A stretch of DNA of 64,000 bases from Planctobacterium sp965279005 (GCA_965279005.1 CBDIHK010000029.1:496001-560000); one strand, 5' to 3'. Shown: positions 35,811-44,336, counted from the stretch's first letter. Translations and numbers: made by a program. Notes: generated by a model from the letters alone, not told the origin.

Positions 35811-35975
35811 ATGAACTCCATGAAAAACGACCCCCAAGAAACAAGCGAAGATAAAGCAATTTTTGACGCCTTAGAGCACCAACCCGAGCTGCCGGGTACG
35901 TCCGATGTCGATGCTGTGTTTTTAATGCAGCTAGATGTGCCTGACGCAATCATGAAAAAGCTAAGGGCTGCTTAA
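35811..35975 (+). CDS. small acidic protein of 54 residues, unknown
   Basis: A complete 54-residue reading frame (starting MNSMKNDPQETSEDKA, ending IMKKLRAA) with an AAGG ribosome binding site 8 bases before the ATG. It is acidic in the first half, has no membrane segment and no cysteines, and does not match a family I know. A second in-frame Met lies at residue 4. It lies between the repeat and the NTF2-like gene, far from other genes of known role. Confidence 0.5.
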   Translation: MNSMKNDPQETSEDKAIFDALEHQPELPGTSDVDAVFLMQLDVPDAIMKKLRAA

Positions 35976-36096
35976 GGGTTAACAGACGAATTGTAAATTT
36001 ACAATTTTTGGGCAAATACTAAACGCAATTTCCATTGCATGGCCAATGGAAATTAACTAGCCTGTTATAAAGCACAACCCCCTTGGAATAATAGGC

Positions 36097-36528
36097 ATGT
36101 CCCGAACCTCAACTTTGCGTGTGTTGTTGGCAAGCACAGCCCTGCTAGCACCCAATATTCTCTTCGCCCACGGCTTTACCTCACCAGAGCAGGCGGTTGA
36201 AACCTATATCAAAGCAGTGAAAACCGGTTCCGGTGAGCATATTGAAATGGCCTTCACCGAATCAGCTTCCATCCAGTACTACAACGACAAGGGCGAATAC
36301 CGGGCTTATACTCGTGATGAGTTCGCTAAACTGGTGGATTCGGGTAGTGATTGGGATGCCAAAATAGAAATCACCGAATTGAAAATGACAGGTTACGCGG
36401 CGAATGCCACGGTGGAGTTTACTTGGGGCAAGGGTGGTAAAAAGGGATACATTGATTATCTAAACCTGATTTACGATGGTAAAAGCTGGCACGTTAGCGA
36501 CAAAGTTGCCCAATATATTGAACGTTAA
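36097..36528 (+). CDS. secreted NTF2-like (SnoaL/lumazine-binding) protein
   Basis: The 143-residue protein has a signal peptide (LRVLLASTALLAPNILFAHG) and an NTF2-like beta-cone: FTSPEQAVETYIKAVKTGSGEHIEMAFTESASIQYYNDKGEYRAYTRDEFAKLVDSG, then a strand pair ELKMTGYAANATVEFTWG and YLNLIYDGKSWHVSDKV. This family spans enzymes and binding proteins; no active-site set is visible. It begins a short same-strand run with two membrane proteins downstream. Confidence 0.8.
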   Translation: MSRTSTLRVLLASTALLAPNILFAHGFTSPEQAVETYIKAVKTGSGEHIEMAFTESASIQYYNDKGEYRAYTRDEFAKLVDSGSDWDAKIEITELKMTGYAANATVEFTWGKGGKKGYIDYLNLIYDGKSWHVSDKVAQYIER

Positions 36529-36553
36529 CCTAGACTATTGTTGGTAAGAAGCT

Positions 36554-36667
36554 ATGGACAAGAACAAGCCACAGCCCAAAAAGCTCAACCTGAATATTAA
36601 GGCAATGCTTTACTTAGCGACCGCCGCGATGGCGATTTATTTAGCGGTAACAGTTATTCGTTTTTAA
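36554..36667 (+). CDS. small single-pass membrane protein, 37 residues
   Basis: A 37-residue frame (MDKNKPQPKKLNLNIK then a hydrophobic MLYLATAAMAIYLAVTVIRF) has a basic cytoplasmic start and one membrane helix. Its stop is 5 bases before the ATG of the membrane protein at 36673, and it lies 25 bases after the NTF2-like gene, so three genes may form one operon. The ribosome binding site is weak. Confidence 0.45.
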   Translation: MDKNKPQPKKLNLNIKAMLYLATAAMAIYLAVTVIRF

Positions 36668-36672
36668 CCGAT

Positions 36673-37350
36673 ATGTTGCCATTCCGCATCGCCATGATTT
36701 GTGTGTTCCTGCCGTTGATATCGGTACATACCACGCTGACCATCGCCATTGCGTTGGATAACTTGCACTCCTGCATCCCCTATTGGTCCGAATGCCACTC
36801 TGTTAGCGCCACCGGCCGCCAATACCCTGAGTTCTTTGTATTTAAAGCATTGATTATTCCCACTGCGGTATTTATGGCCGCATACTGGTTATTGTTGCAC
36901 CATTGGCTAAGGCAGGTGAGCAACAATACCAGGAACCCCATTGTAGTCACCAGCATGGGCATCATTGCCAGTGTTGCCTTGGTGGTATACACAGTGACCT
37001 TAGGCGCCGAGGGTGAACCCTATGCCCTGGCGCGGCGCATTGGGGTAGTGTTTTATTTTGCTTTTAGTTGCTTTGGCCACCTGGTATTGCTTAGCCACCT
37101 GGACAAAATTGATACCGAGCGCATCGGCATTGTCCGTGAGCAAAATAGGCTAGCCATTAGCTGCGTCGTCTTGATCGGTACCGCCATTGCCAGTGCCATT
37201 GCTGGTTATTTTTGGGATGAAGCCTGGGATCGCTGGGAAAATGCTTATGAATGGTGGTTTTCGCTGCTGATGATCAGCTTGTTTTACCAGGTAGGCAAAA
37301 TGTGGCAAAAAACTAACTTTCAATTTAGTTTAAGCGTCCAGGCAAACTAG
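36673..37350 (+). CDS. hypothetical multi-pass membrane protein
   Basis: The 225-residue product has about six hydrophobic segments (residues about 8-28, 50-70, 84-106, 116-136, 155-180, 192-210) and an exposed acidic loop. The opening (PFRIAMICVFLPLISVHTTLTIAIALDNLHSCIPYWSECHSVSATG) resembles DUF998/Frag1-like DRAM-type membrane proteins, but I am not sure. Directly downstream of the 37-residue frame; the end of a repeat element lies 6 bases after its stop. Confidence 0.6.
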   Translation: MLPFRIAMICVFLPLISVHTTLTIAIALDNLHSCIPYWSECHSVSATGRQYPEFFVFKALIIPTAVFMAAYWLLLHHWLRQVSNNTRNPIVVTSMGIIASVALVVYTVTLGAEGEPYALARRIGVVFYFAFSCFGHLVLLSHLDKIDTERIGIVREQNRLAISCVVLIGTAIASAIAGYFWDEAWDRWENAYEWWFSLLMISLFYQVGKMWQKTNFQFSLSVQAN

Positions 37351-37355
37351 GGCTT

Positions 37356-37375
37356 TTACCGATTCCATTAAGTAT
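37356..37375. repeat. solo end of the multi-hairpin element
   Basis: Bases 37356-37375 match the first 20 bases of copy 1 (TACCGATTCCATTAAGTAT) except at the first position, directly after the stop of the membrane-protein gene. The rest of the element is absent. Confidence 0.7.
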
Positions 37376-37389
37376 GATTTTGCTAGCGG

Positions 37390-39018
37390 TTAAAATGAAC
37401 GCCGCAACTGTAAGCTCCATTCCCAACCATTGATGCCATCCTGGTCAGAGATGGGCTTGGCAATATCAATATGCACCACGCCGGATTGGCTGGCTTTATT
37501 GGAATAGAGCCTGGCACCAAAGCCGACACTGGACAACCAGCCATCGTCCAAGTTTAGGGCTGCCAGGTTGCCGCCGGATGCCCGGCCAACATCAATGAAA
37601 CCGGCAAAGCCTACCTCAAACAGCTGGTATATATTGTAGTCGGTATACCAGCGTACTTCTGCTGTGGCCGCCATGCGGTCATCGCCGTGCTGGTATTGTT
37701 TAGGGAAGCCCCGTACGCCATTTTCGTCATCAATAACAATGGGACGATCCAAAAACTGGCCTGTAGAAAAGGTAGCCGCGACCTTAGCAAAGTAGCCGAC
37801 AAGCTCTGAGCTGCGGTAGAAATACTCAGCACTGGCATCCAGGCGGGAATAATCCTTCACGCCAGCATTGCTAATCGCCCGCCATTTGGCCTCCAGCATG
37901 AATAAGCTTTTATCAAAAGCAAAACCTTTCCCAGCCGAAAGCTGGCTATGCAGCCCCAGGCCACTGTCATCATTATCAGCTTCAATACCCAGTTTACTAC
38001 TAAACTGCCAACCTAAGTTGATGTCTTCGGGTTGGTTGATTAGGTAGATATCCTCCATCACCACAATGTCGCGCTGCACATAATCGATACCCAACCAAGG
38101 AAATAAAAAGTCCCTATCATCAGGCAACAAAGCGGGATCGGAAGAAGGGCTCTCTTCAGCAATAGCAAAATCCGCTTTTTCCACCGTAGCGCCAAGGGTG
38201 ATGCGCTTGCTACTGTGTTTGCCACCACCTAGGTTCCAGCCATAGGCAAAGGTCGCTTCTTTGCTGTCTTGGATAAAACTATTACGGGTAAGGTCGTTTT
38301 GGAAAATGTCTTCGGTCAGCTTGACACTTTTAGCAGCCGCTAGGATCCGGTTAGGCGTATGCAGATAGTAAAAGGGCTTGTCAAACTTCACCTGGTAAAC
38401 TTCGCCATCATCATTGTCGGCCAACTTTAACGACAGATCGGCATGTTTTATACCAGGCACTGGAGCCTTAACTGCAAACTGGTAGCCACTCCTTTGCTCA
38501 TCTTCGCTATAACGAGCAGTAGCCCTTATGCCTAAACCCAATAGGTTGTCATCGCGAACCCCCAACAAGGTCTTGGACTCGCCACCGCTGCGGCTAAATG
38601 AAATAGTGGGGATCAATGACCAGTTATCCCAGGTAGTGACTTTTAAGTCTACAGTTTGGGTGGCACAGTCGGGAGTAGCAGTAATTTCAGCATTAGCTAA
38701 ATAACGCTGTCCACGCAAAATCGCTTCTGCCTCCACAATATCCTGCATGGATACCTTGTCCCCCTGCTCAAAGGGCAAGCGCTCTAAAATAACATCGGGT
38801 TTGGTAATGATGTGTAATGAATTAGCCCATCGGTGCAGGGCAATAGTATCTTCTGCCGATTCATCGAATATGGGTTTAGGCTGGACTTGGATACTGTTCG
38901 CTAAAAATTTAGCATCTCTATTTGGTGCACAATTAGGGGTTTCCTGCGCAAGCACATTAACAGCAAAAATGGGCGCTAGCAGAATACAGCAAATCGCGAT
39001 CCTTGAATTTTCAGCCAC
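37390..39018 (-). CDS. Omp85/BamA-family outer membrane protein with POTRA domain
   Basis: The 542-residue protein has a signal peptide (SRIAICCILLAPIFAVNVLAQ), a short POTRA-like region (ITKPDVILERLPFEQGDKVSMQDIVEAEAILRGQRYLANAEITATP), then a beta-barrel with repeated amphipathic strands ending in the outer-membrane signal ...WEWSLQLRRSF. Family marks are the surface-antigen motif VRGFPKQYQHGDDRM. Members insert or translocate outer membrane proteins (BamA, TamA) or act as two-partner transporters; the short POTRA region suggests a TamA/accessory type. Confidence 0.8.
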   Translation of the reverse strand: MAENSRIAICCILLAPIFAVNVLAQETPNCAPNRDAKFLANSIQVQPKPIFDESAEDTIALHRWANSLHIITKPDVILERLPFEQGDKVSMQDIVEAEAILRGQRYLANAEITATPDCATQTVDLKVTTWDNWSLIPTISFSRSGGESKTLLGVRDDNLLGLGIRATARYSEDEQRSGYQFAVKAPVPGIKHADLSLKLADNDDGEVYQVKFDKPFYYLHTPNRILAAAKSVKLTEDIFQNDLTRNSFIQDSKEATFAYGWNLGGGKHSSKRITLGATVEKADFAIAEESPSSDPALLPDDRDFLFPWLGIDYVQRDIVVMEDIYLINQPEDINLGWQFSSKLGIEADNDDSGLGLHSQLSAGKGFAFDKSLFMLEAKWRAISNAGVKDYSRLDASAEYFYRSSELVGYFAKVAATFSTGQFLDRPIVIDDENGVRGFPKQYQHGDDRMAATAEVRWYTDYNIYQLFEVGFAGFIDVGRASGGNLAALNLDDGWLSSVGFGARLYSNKASQSGVVHIDIAKPISDQDGINGWEWSLQLRRSF

Positions 39019-39176
39019 TATAACCCTGGGTCAAAACAGTTGAGGAATGATAAATATCCCTAATACTTCAATTGCACGCAAGAAAAGTTGGTTGCAATTG
39101 GTAAATAGAGCACAGTAAAACCACGGCTGCGATCTAAAACTCAGAAGCAGCGTATCAGCGCATTAACAACTTCAAT

Positions 39177-40496
39177 ATGACAGACTATACCTATAACAAT
39201 AAATCGACGGGACAGCAAAACGCGATGCAATACGTCAAACACTTCCAATGCACCGAGTGCCAAACCATTTACCCTGTAGATACTGCCATGAATTTGTGCC
39301 CAAATGATGGCAGGCCGGTTCGGCTAATACTGGATGTGGAACGTATCCGCGCAGACTTTCCCGACTTTACCTGGTACAACCCGGAAGAAAAAAGCATGTG
39401 GCGGTTCGGGCCATTGCTACCTTTCAATAAGCAGCAACAACCGGAAAAAGTGGTCAGCCTGGGTGAAGGCTATACGCCGATGGTGGATATCAGCGACTTT
39501 GCGTTATGCAAGGAGCTCGGGCTTAACGTCGGTATCAAAGACGAGGGGCAGGCCTACCAGGGCTACGGTGCCAACCCAACCGGCAGCTTTAAAGACCGGG
39601 GCATGTCAATGGTGGCCACCATGGCCAAACACTATGGCCTAAACAAGTTGACAGTACCCACACAGGGCAACGCAGGTGACTCCCTTACTCTTTATGGTTT
39701 ATCCCAAGGCTTCGAGGTGGCGGTGGTAATGCCTGACGATACACCGCTCAATATTATGGGCAGCGTTGCGGTAGCAGCGTTAAAACACAAAGGTATTAGT
39801 ATCGATTTGGTAAAAGGTACTATCCGGGAAGCTGGTGCTTATATGAAGCAGCACTATGTGCCAAACGGTTATTTTAACTGCGCCACCTTCCAAGAGCCGG
39901 GATGGCGCATTGAAGGCAAAAAAACCATGGGCTTGGAACTAGCCGAGCCTTGGCCTGGTTTAAAAGAAAACTGGGAATTACCTGATGTGGTGTTTTACCC
40001 CACAGGTGGCGGAACTGGCATCCTTGGTATGTGGAAAGCCTTTGATGAACTGGAAGCCTCGGGCGTAATTGCTAGCCATCGGCCGAAAATCATTTCGGTG
40101 CAAAGTGAAAACAACACTCCCATCGTGCACGCCATCGACAACGATTTGGAAGACACAGTTGCCACAGACGGCGGCGATACCATTGCGACTGGTATCAATG
40201 TGCCTGGCGGTGTCGGCCAAAAAGCCGTGTTAAAGGTGATCCGCGAAAGCAAAGGCAGTGCCTTGGCTGTCTCTGAACAGGATATGCACGATATTAGCCA
40301 GGCAATTTTCCAGCAATACCAGATGTGGATATGCCCAGAAGGTGCCGCTTGTGTCGCCGCCTTAAAAGAGGCTAAGCGACGCGGGTTGGTTACCGGATCA
40401 GACCGGATTGTCTGTTTTAATACCGGTAGCGCAGAAAAATACCTGGACAACCTACACCCAATATTTATGCCCCAAGCTGCGCCCCACAGGCTATAG
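39177..40496 (+). CDS. threonine synthase-like PLP enzyme
   Basis: The 439-residue protein has an N-terminal zinc-ribbon-like segment (CTECQTIYPVDTAMNLCPNDG) and a type II PLP fold with the lysine site NPTGSFKDRGMSM at about residues 137-149, a glycine-rich phosphate loop (TQGNAGDSL; PTGGGTGILGMW) and late C-terminal CFNTGSAEKYL. This matches threonine synthases that convert O-phosphohomoserine to threonine. The zinc ribbon is typical of the ThrC/threonine-synthase-like group found without other thr genes alongside. ATG 39177 is used; ATG 39225 would drop 16 residues. Confidence 0.8.
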   Translation: MTDYTYNNKSTGQQNAMQYVKHFQCTECQTIYPVDTAMNLCPNDGRPVRLILDVERIRADFPDFTWYNPEEKSMWRFGPLLPFNKQQQPEKVVSLGEGYTPMVDISDFALCKELGLNVGIKDEGQAYQGYGANPTGSFKDRGMSMVATMAKHYGLNKLTVPTQGNAGDSLTLYGLSQGFEVAVVMPDDTPLNIMGSVAVAALKHKGISIDLVKGTIREAGAYMKQHYVPNGYFNCATFQEPGWRIEGKKTMGLELAEPWPGLKENWELPDVVFYPTGGGTGILGMWKAFDELEASGVIASHRPKIISVQSENNTPIVHAIDNDLEDTVATDGGDTIATGINVPGGVGQKAVLKVIRESKGSALAVSEQDMHDISQAIFQQYQMWICPEGAACVAALKEAKRRGLVTGSDRIVCFNTGSAEKYLDNLHPIFMPQAAPHRL

Positions 40497-40563
40497 GTTG
40501 CGCAACCGAGCGCCCTGGGCACGATTCAAGTTGCACTGGGGTATGACAGTTGGAGCGATTCTA

Positions 40564-42183
40564 TTATAGATTTTGCCCCATGCGCTTGCGCACTGTTTTT
40601 GCGTACAGCGCAGATGGCACAATCACAAGCACAGAAATAGCAGCTAATGCCCACACATAGGTCTGGTCGAGCATCGCTAAGTTGCTAATTTCAGCAGCAG
40701 CTTCATTGTTGGTTTGGGCTGCGTGGGCAACCGGTGCGATTGCTGCATCAAATGCAGCAGAGAAACCATTGCTAAAGGCACTTTCCCAACCAAGTGCAGA
40801 CAAAGAGCCATAAGCCTTGTAAGCCACAGCCGAAGCACCAAAACCAATCAAGCCCATACCGACCGTACCCAGGCCGATGATCCCGACGCCAATTACACCA
40901 ACACTTAAAATACCAAATGAAATAATGCCGACGCTAATGGGGGCGACAGCCACCGCGCCCCAAGCAAATAAAACCCCATAGGCCGTCTCACCGCCAGCGA
41001 TCCAACCTTTAACGGGTTTGTCGCCCTGTTCGGGCATGCCAAAACGAAAGTGCAGTAAAGGAATGCCGAATAATTGCCACGAACTCTTATACTCGCGTTG
41101 TTTGGAATCTACTTGGTCAACTTCTGCGGTAAAGGCTTCGGGTTGGGATAGGCGCTCTTGTGCCCTAAGGTTGCGGGTGCGATGCAATAATTTCCATGTC
41201 AACCAGGCATAGCTGAAAATGAAAATAATGACTAAGCCATGGCTCGCTACGGCAAACATTTCTGCATTGGCTGCATCACCTATTGCCAAAGCGCGCAATA
41301 CAAAAACACCGGCCACATAGGCAATGGCAAATAGCATAAACATGGCGGTGAGCTGGATAACATTGCGGCGCTCTTTTTGGGTTCGGGATTGGTCTAGGCT
41401 CGCCCTAAGGCCAAACAAACCACTAATAAAACCAGACACGGTTGCCAACAAAGCCACTAACGTAGCTAGCTGGAAAAACGAGCCTGTCTTGATTGCACCG
41501 GCTCCCAAAGCGGCAGCGTGGGCTGGTGCCGGAATATTGTTGACTGCAGTCAACACTGCCGCAGTAAACGCCGCACCAGGTTTGGTATGCTCCAATACCT
41601 CTTCAACAATGGTCTCAACGGATTTTTGCAGTAGCTTCCTGCCGCGGGATAAGCGCTGTTTGACCGTGTCTTCGGTTAAGTCCAATTGGGCGGCAACGTT
41701 TTCCACTGAATGGTCTTGGCGGTAAAACAACACCAATGGTTCGCGATAGATATCATCCATGTTGTCCAAGGCCTTCCACAGCAAAGTTTGTTGCTGTTCA
41801 CTGATAGCGGCGTCTTCTAGCTTGCCAGAGTCCACTGCCTGGCTTTCAGTAGCAGCCGTTTCGTCTTCTATACTAACTGGCTGTTTCACCTGTTTGCGGT
41901 AGTGGTGGTTTACTTTAAAACGCAGGATCCCGCACAACCAGGATTTGAGTTTTTGCGGCTCACGCAAGGAATCGAGCTTTTTCCAAGCCTCAACAAAAGT
42001 CTCCTGGGCAATATCTTCGCTGTGCTTAACATCACCCACCGAAGAATAAGCTAAGGAGCAAAGCAGGTTTTGGTAACGCCTGACAATCTCACTAAAGGCA
42101 TCGCGATCGCCGCCTAATGCCATCATCACTAATGAAGCATCATCGCCATCAAGGGTTGCGGTTTGTGTCCTAAAAAAGCCCAT
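40564..42183 (-). CDS. ECF sigma factor fused to a C-terminal membrane domain
   Basis: Residues 1-205 are an ECF sigma factor: sigma-2 (RDAFSEIVRRYQNLLCSLAYSSVGDVKHSEDIAQETFVEAWKKLDSL) and sigma-4 (DIYREPLVLFYRQDHSVENVAAQLDLTEDTVKQRLSRGRKLL). The following ~330 residues carry at least five membrane segments and, at about 388-460, a Gly-rich run of short repeats (SFGILSVGVIGVGIIGLG) after KGWIAGGETAYGVLFAWG. No separate anti-sigma gene is adjacent. This fusion could tether sigma to the membrane and hold it inactive until a signal arrives. Divergent CIA30 gene; matched promoters lie in the 212-base gap. Confidence 0.85.
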   Translation of the reverse strand: MGFFRTQTATLDGDDASLVMMALGGDRDAFSEIVRRYQNLLCSLAYSSVGDVKHSEDIAQETFVEAWKKLDSLREPQKLKSWLCGILRFKVNHHYRKQVKQPVSIEDETAATESQAVDSGKLEDAAISEQQQTLLWKALDNMDDIYREPLVLFYRQDHSVENVAAQLDLTEDTVKQRLSRGRKLLQKSVETIVEEVLEHTKPGAAFTAAVLTAVNNIPAPAHAAALGAGAIKTGSFFQLATLVALLATVSGFISGLFGLRASLDQSRTQKERRNVIQLTAMFMLFAIAYVAGVFVLRALAIGDAANAEMFAVASHGLVIIFIFSYAWLTWKLLHRTRNLRAQERLSQPEAFTAEVDQVDSKQREYKSSWQLFGIPLLHFRFGMPEQGDKPVKGWIAGGETAYGVLFAWGAVAVAPISVGIISFGILSVGVIGVGIIGLGTVGMGLIGFGASAVAYKAYGSLSALGWESAFSNGFSAAFDAAIAPVAHAAQTNNEAAAEISNLAMLDQTYVWALAAISVLVIVPSALYAKTVRKRMGQNL

Positions 42184-42214
42184 AGGTTCTTATCTCAAAT
42201 TTACTGTTTTGCTC

Positions 42215-42244
42215 TATGTGCCTTGCTTAAACATAAAGGTGACA
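42215..42244 (-). promoter_or_regulatory. ECF-type promoter toward the sigma gene
   Basis: On the minus strand, TGTCACCTTT (42244-42235) is followed 12 bases later by GGCACATA (42222-42215), 31 bases before the sigma gene start. The same two blocks with the same 12-base spacing point the other way at 42299-42328. Confidence 0.55.
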
Positions 42245-42298
42245 GATTTTTTTAAAAAAAACCGTTTTTTCAAAAAATAAAAAATTTTTAACTTTTTT

Positions 42299-42328
42299 TG
42301 TCACCTTTCCTGGCGCCCCTGGCACTTA
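42299..42328 (+). promoter_or_regulatory. ECF-type promoter toward the CIA30 gene
   Basis: TGTCACCTTT (42299-42308), then 12 bases, then GGCACTTA (42321-42328), 67 bases before the CIA30 ATG. The two TGTCACC boxes form a 10-bp inverted repeat around a 54-base A/T-tract core. TGTCACA is the known -35 type of ECF41 group promoters, so recognition by the adjacent ECF is inferred. Confidence 0.55.
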
Positions 42329-42395
42329 CTCAGCAAAAGCACATCAGCAAAGCAAATATTGCTGATGCCAAAGTAAATTACTAGGAGCCAAAAAC

Positions 42396-42995
42396 ATGCA
42401 AACCTTGAAAACATTCGCGACAACCACTAGCACTCTATTCTTAACACTATCTTTAATGGTCGCTTCAGCGGCCACTATGGCCAACCTTTCTAGCCCAGTA
42501 GTGGATGATTTTAGCCACGACACTAACAATAACCTTGGTATTGCCAGGCAGTTTTTTAGTGATGCCATGGCAGGCGGCAAGACCACAAGCCAGCAGCAGA
42601 TTGCCAACGGTATAATTGAGGTCAAAGGCGAAATTGCTCCTCCCCGAGGCCAGCCAGGCTGGGCAAGCACAGTGCTATTGTTAGATCCACAAGGCCTGCC
42701 GCAAGACCTGAGTAACTACGAAGGTGTCAGCCTAAGGGTGAAACTTTCAACTGGTAACCTTTCCCTTTCGGCCAATAGCGTTGAAGTCACTAACTTTGAC
42801 TACCACGCCGCTCCCATCGCGGTTCAAGCTGACGGGCAGTTCCACGATGTTAAAATCCCTTTTGAAACCATGAAACGCGCTTGGTCAGAACAAACCCAGC
42901 TGAACAAACAGAGCATCAACAGCTTAAGCATTGTTGCCTTCGACATGCAAAAAGGTAGCTTTGACTTCGCGGTAGACCAAGTCAACTTCTACTAA
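42396..42995 (+). CDS. secreted CIA30-like protein
   Basis: The 199-residue protein has a signal peptide (LTLSLMVASAATMANLSS) and a CIA30/carbohydrate-binding-like beta-sandwich: VVDDFSHDTNNNLGIARQFFSD, LDPQGLPQDLSNYEGVSLRVKLSTGNL, and the closing SLSIVAFDMQKGSFDFAVDQVNFY. CIA30 is named for complex I assembly, but bacterial secreted members act elsewhere. AGGAG precedes the ATG. It heads a possible operon with the acyltransferase at 43069 under the ECF-type promoter. Confidence 0.75.
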   Translation: MQTLKTFATTTSTLFLTLSLMVASAATMANLSSPVVDDFSHDTNNNLGIARQFFSDAMAGGKTTSQQQIANGIIEVKGEIAPPRGQPGWASTVLLLDPQGLPQDLSNYEGVSLRVKLSTGNLSLSANSVEVTNFDYHAAPIAVQADGQFHDVKIPFETMKRAWSEQTQLNKQSINSLSIVAFDMQKGSFDFAVDQVNFY

Positions 42996-43001
42996 TCCTT
43001 A

Positions 43002-43042
43002 ATACCGATTCCATTCAGTATTTGGGAGGTTGCTTCCTCCCT
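43002..43042. repeat. solo end of the multi-hairpin element plus small hairpin
   Basis: Bases 43002-43024 repeat the element end (ATACCGATTCCATTCAGTATTTG, one difference from copy 1), six bases after the CIA30 stop; 43025-43042 then form a hairpin GGAGG/CCTCC around TTGCTT. Confidence 0.65.
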
Positions 43043-43068
43043 ATTGTCTTTACCAGAAGGAAACCACC

Positions 43069-44313
43069 ATGGCGTTACCTGCAGCAACAACGATGAACCA
43101 AGCTAGGCTGGACTACTTGGACGCAGTCCGTGCCTTTGCATTAATCTTGGGCATCGTATTTCATGCCAGCCTGTCCTTTTTACCGTTTTTTATCGGCTGG
43201 GCAGTCATGGACATATCCACCAGCCAGTGGATTGGGATGTTCATGCTGGTAAGCCACTCCTTCCGCATGCCGCTATTTTTCTTGCTAGCAGGCTTTTTTA
43301 GCCATATGACTTTACAAAAAAGAGGCGTGAAAGCCTTTGTGAGCTCGCGTTTTATGCGCATCGCAGTGCCATTTTTAGTGGCTTGGTTTCTATTGCGACC
43401 CCTACTGGTATCGGGCTGGGTCATGGGCGGCGCCAGCCTGCAAGGGGATGTCGATATATGGGCGGGGCTTAGCCAAGGTTTTGCTTCATTACTGGAATTG
43501 CCAAAAGACCTATTGGTCGGCACCCACTTGTGGTTTTTGTATTATCTGTTGTTAGTGTCTGTTGCTGTTGTTGTGCTTAAACAAATAATCAACCTACACC
43601 CACCTAGCAAGAACAAGTTGGGCAGACTAGCAGACCAACTAACAAGCTGGCTATGCCAGTCGCGCTTGGCTATTGGGGTCTTGGCTGTAGCAACCACTGT
43701 ATGCCTGTGGTTTATGGATACCTGGGGCTTGGATACGCCCGACAAATCCCTCACGCCGCATCTGCCGATATTATTGGTTTATGGCGGCTTCTTTGTATTT
43801 GGCTGCCTGCTGCATCGCCAAACCCCACTTATTGACCAGTTAGCCAAAGTCACCTGGGGCAAAGTTGTACTGTGTATTCTGGCAATAGTTGCCGCCACCA
43901 TTTTGTCTAGCTTCCAAATGCAATTTGGCCACCCCAATTATGACCTGTTGAAAGCTGGATTTGTGGCCTGTTATGCAGTGATGATGTGGACATTGGTGGC
44001 CATTAGCATTGGTTTGTTTAAGCGCTTTTTTAGCCAGCCCAATAACATCGTGCGCTACATCGCAGACGCGTCTTATTGGTTATACCTGATCCACTTGCCG
44101 ATTGTAGTATGGCTGCAGGTAGCCTTTGCTGAGCTCCCGATCCACTGGTCATTAAAATTGGTTTCAATCTGCGGCATTACTATTACATTCTCATTAGTTG
44201 TCTATGACCTGCTGGTACGGCCGACCCTGATAGGCAAAACACTAAATGGTAAAACTAAACCCAGTGCCCTACTTAATGTGCTAGGCAATTCACGGCAGGC
44301 ACAACACAGTTGA
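43069..44313 (+). CDS. acyltransferase-3 family membrane protein (OpgC/OafA-like)
   Basis: Start ATG 43069 is preceded by AGAAGGA; an upstream TTG at 43030 overlaps the repeat end. The 414-residue protein has about ten membrane helices with the acyltransferase-3 opening RLDYLDAVRAFALILGIVFHASLSFLPFF (catalytic-type H in VFHA), FRMPLFFLLAGFFSHM, and RFMRIAVPFLVAW. This family transfers acyl groups (acetyl, succinyl) to periplasmic or surface sugars; specificity is unknown. It follows the CIA30 gene after 73 bases and may share its promoter. Confidence 0.85.
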   Translation: MALPAATTMNQARLDYLDAVRAFALILGIVFHASLSFLPFFIGWAVMDISTSQWIGMFMLVSHSFRMPLFFLLAGFFSHMTLQKRGVKAFVSSRFMRIAVPFLVAWFLLRPLLVSGWVMGGASLQGDVDIWAGLSQGFASLLELPKDLLVGTHLWFLYYLLLVSVAVVVLKQIINLHPPSKNKLGRLADQLTSWLCQSRLAIGVLAVATTVCLWFMDTWGLDTPDKSLTPHLPILLVYGGFFVFGCLLHRQTPLIDQLAKVTWGKVVLCILAIVAATILSSFQMQFGHPNYDLLKAGFVACYAVMMWTLVAISIGLFKRFFSQPNNIVRYIADASYWLYLIHLPIVVWLQVAFAELPIHWSLKLVSICGITITFSLVVYDLLVRPTLIGKTLNGKTKPSALLNVLGNSRQAQHS

Positions 44314-44336
44314 TAACAACAGAAGCTGGGGAGCCA

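Noticed and set aside
35677..35953. minus-strand frames of 70-90 residues near 35.7-35.95 kb
   Set aside because: They overlap the repeat and the opposite-strand 54-residue frame; no family pattern.
43025..43042. Strong terminator after the CIA30 gene
   Set aside because: The hairpin GGAGG/CCTCC lacks a T run and the acyltransferase follows closely on the same strand, so readthrough is likely.
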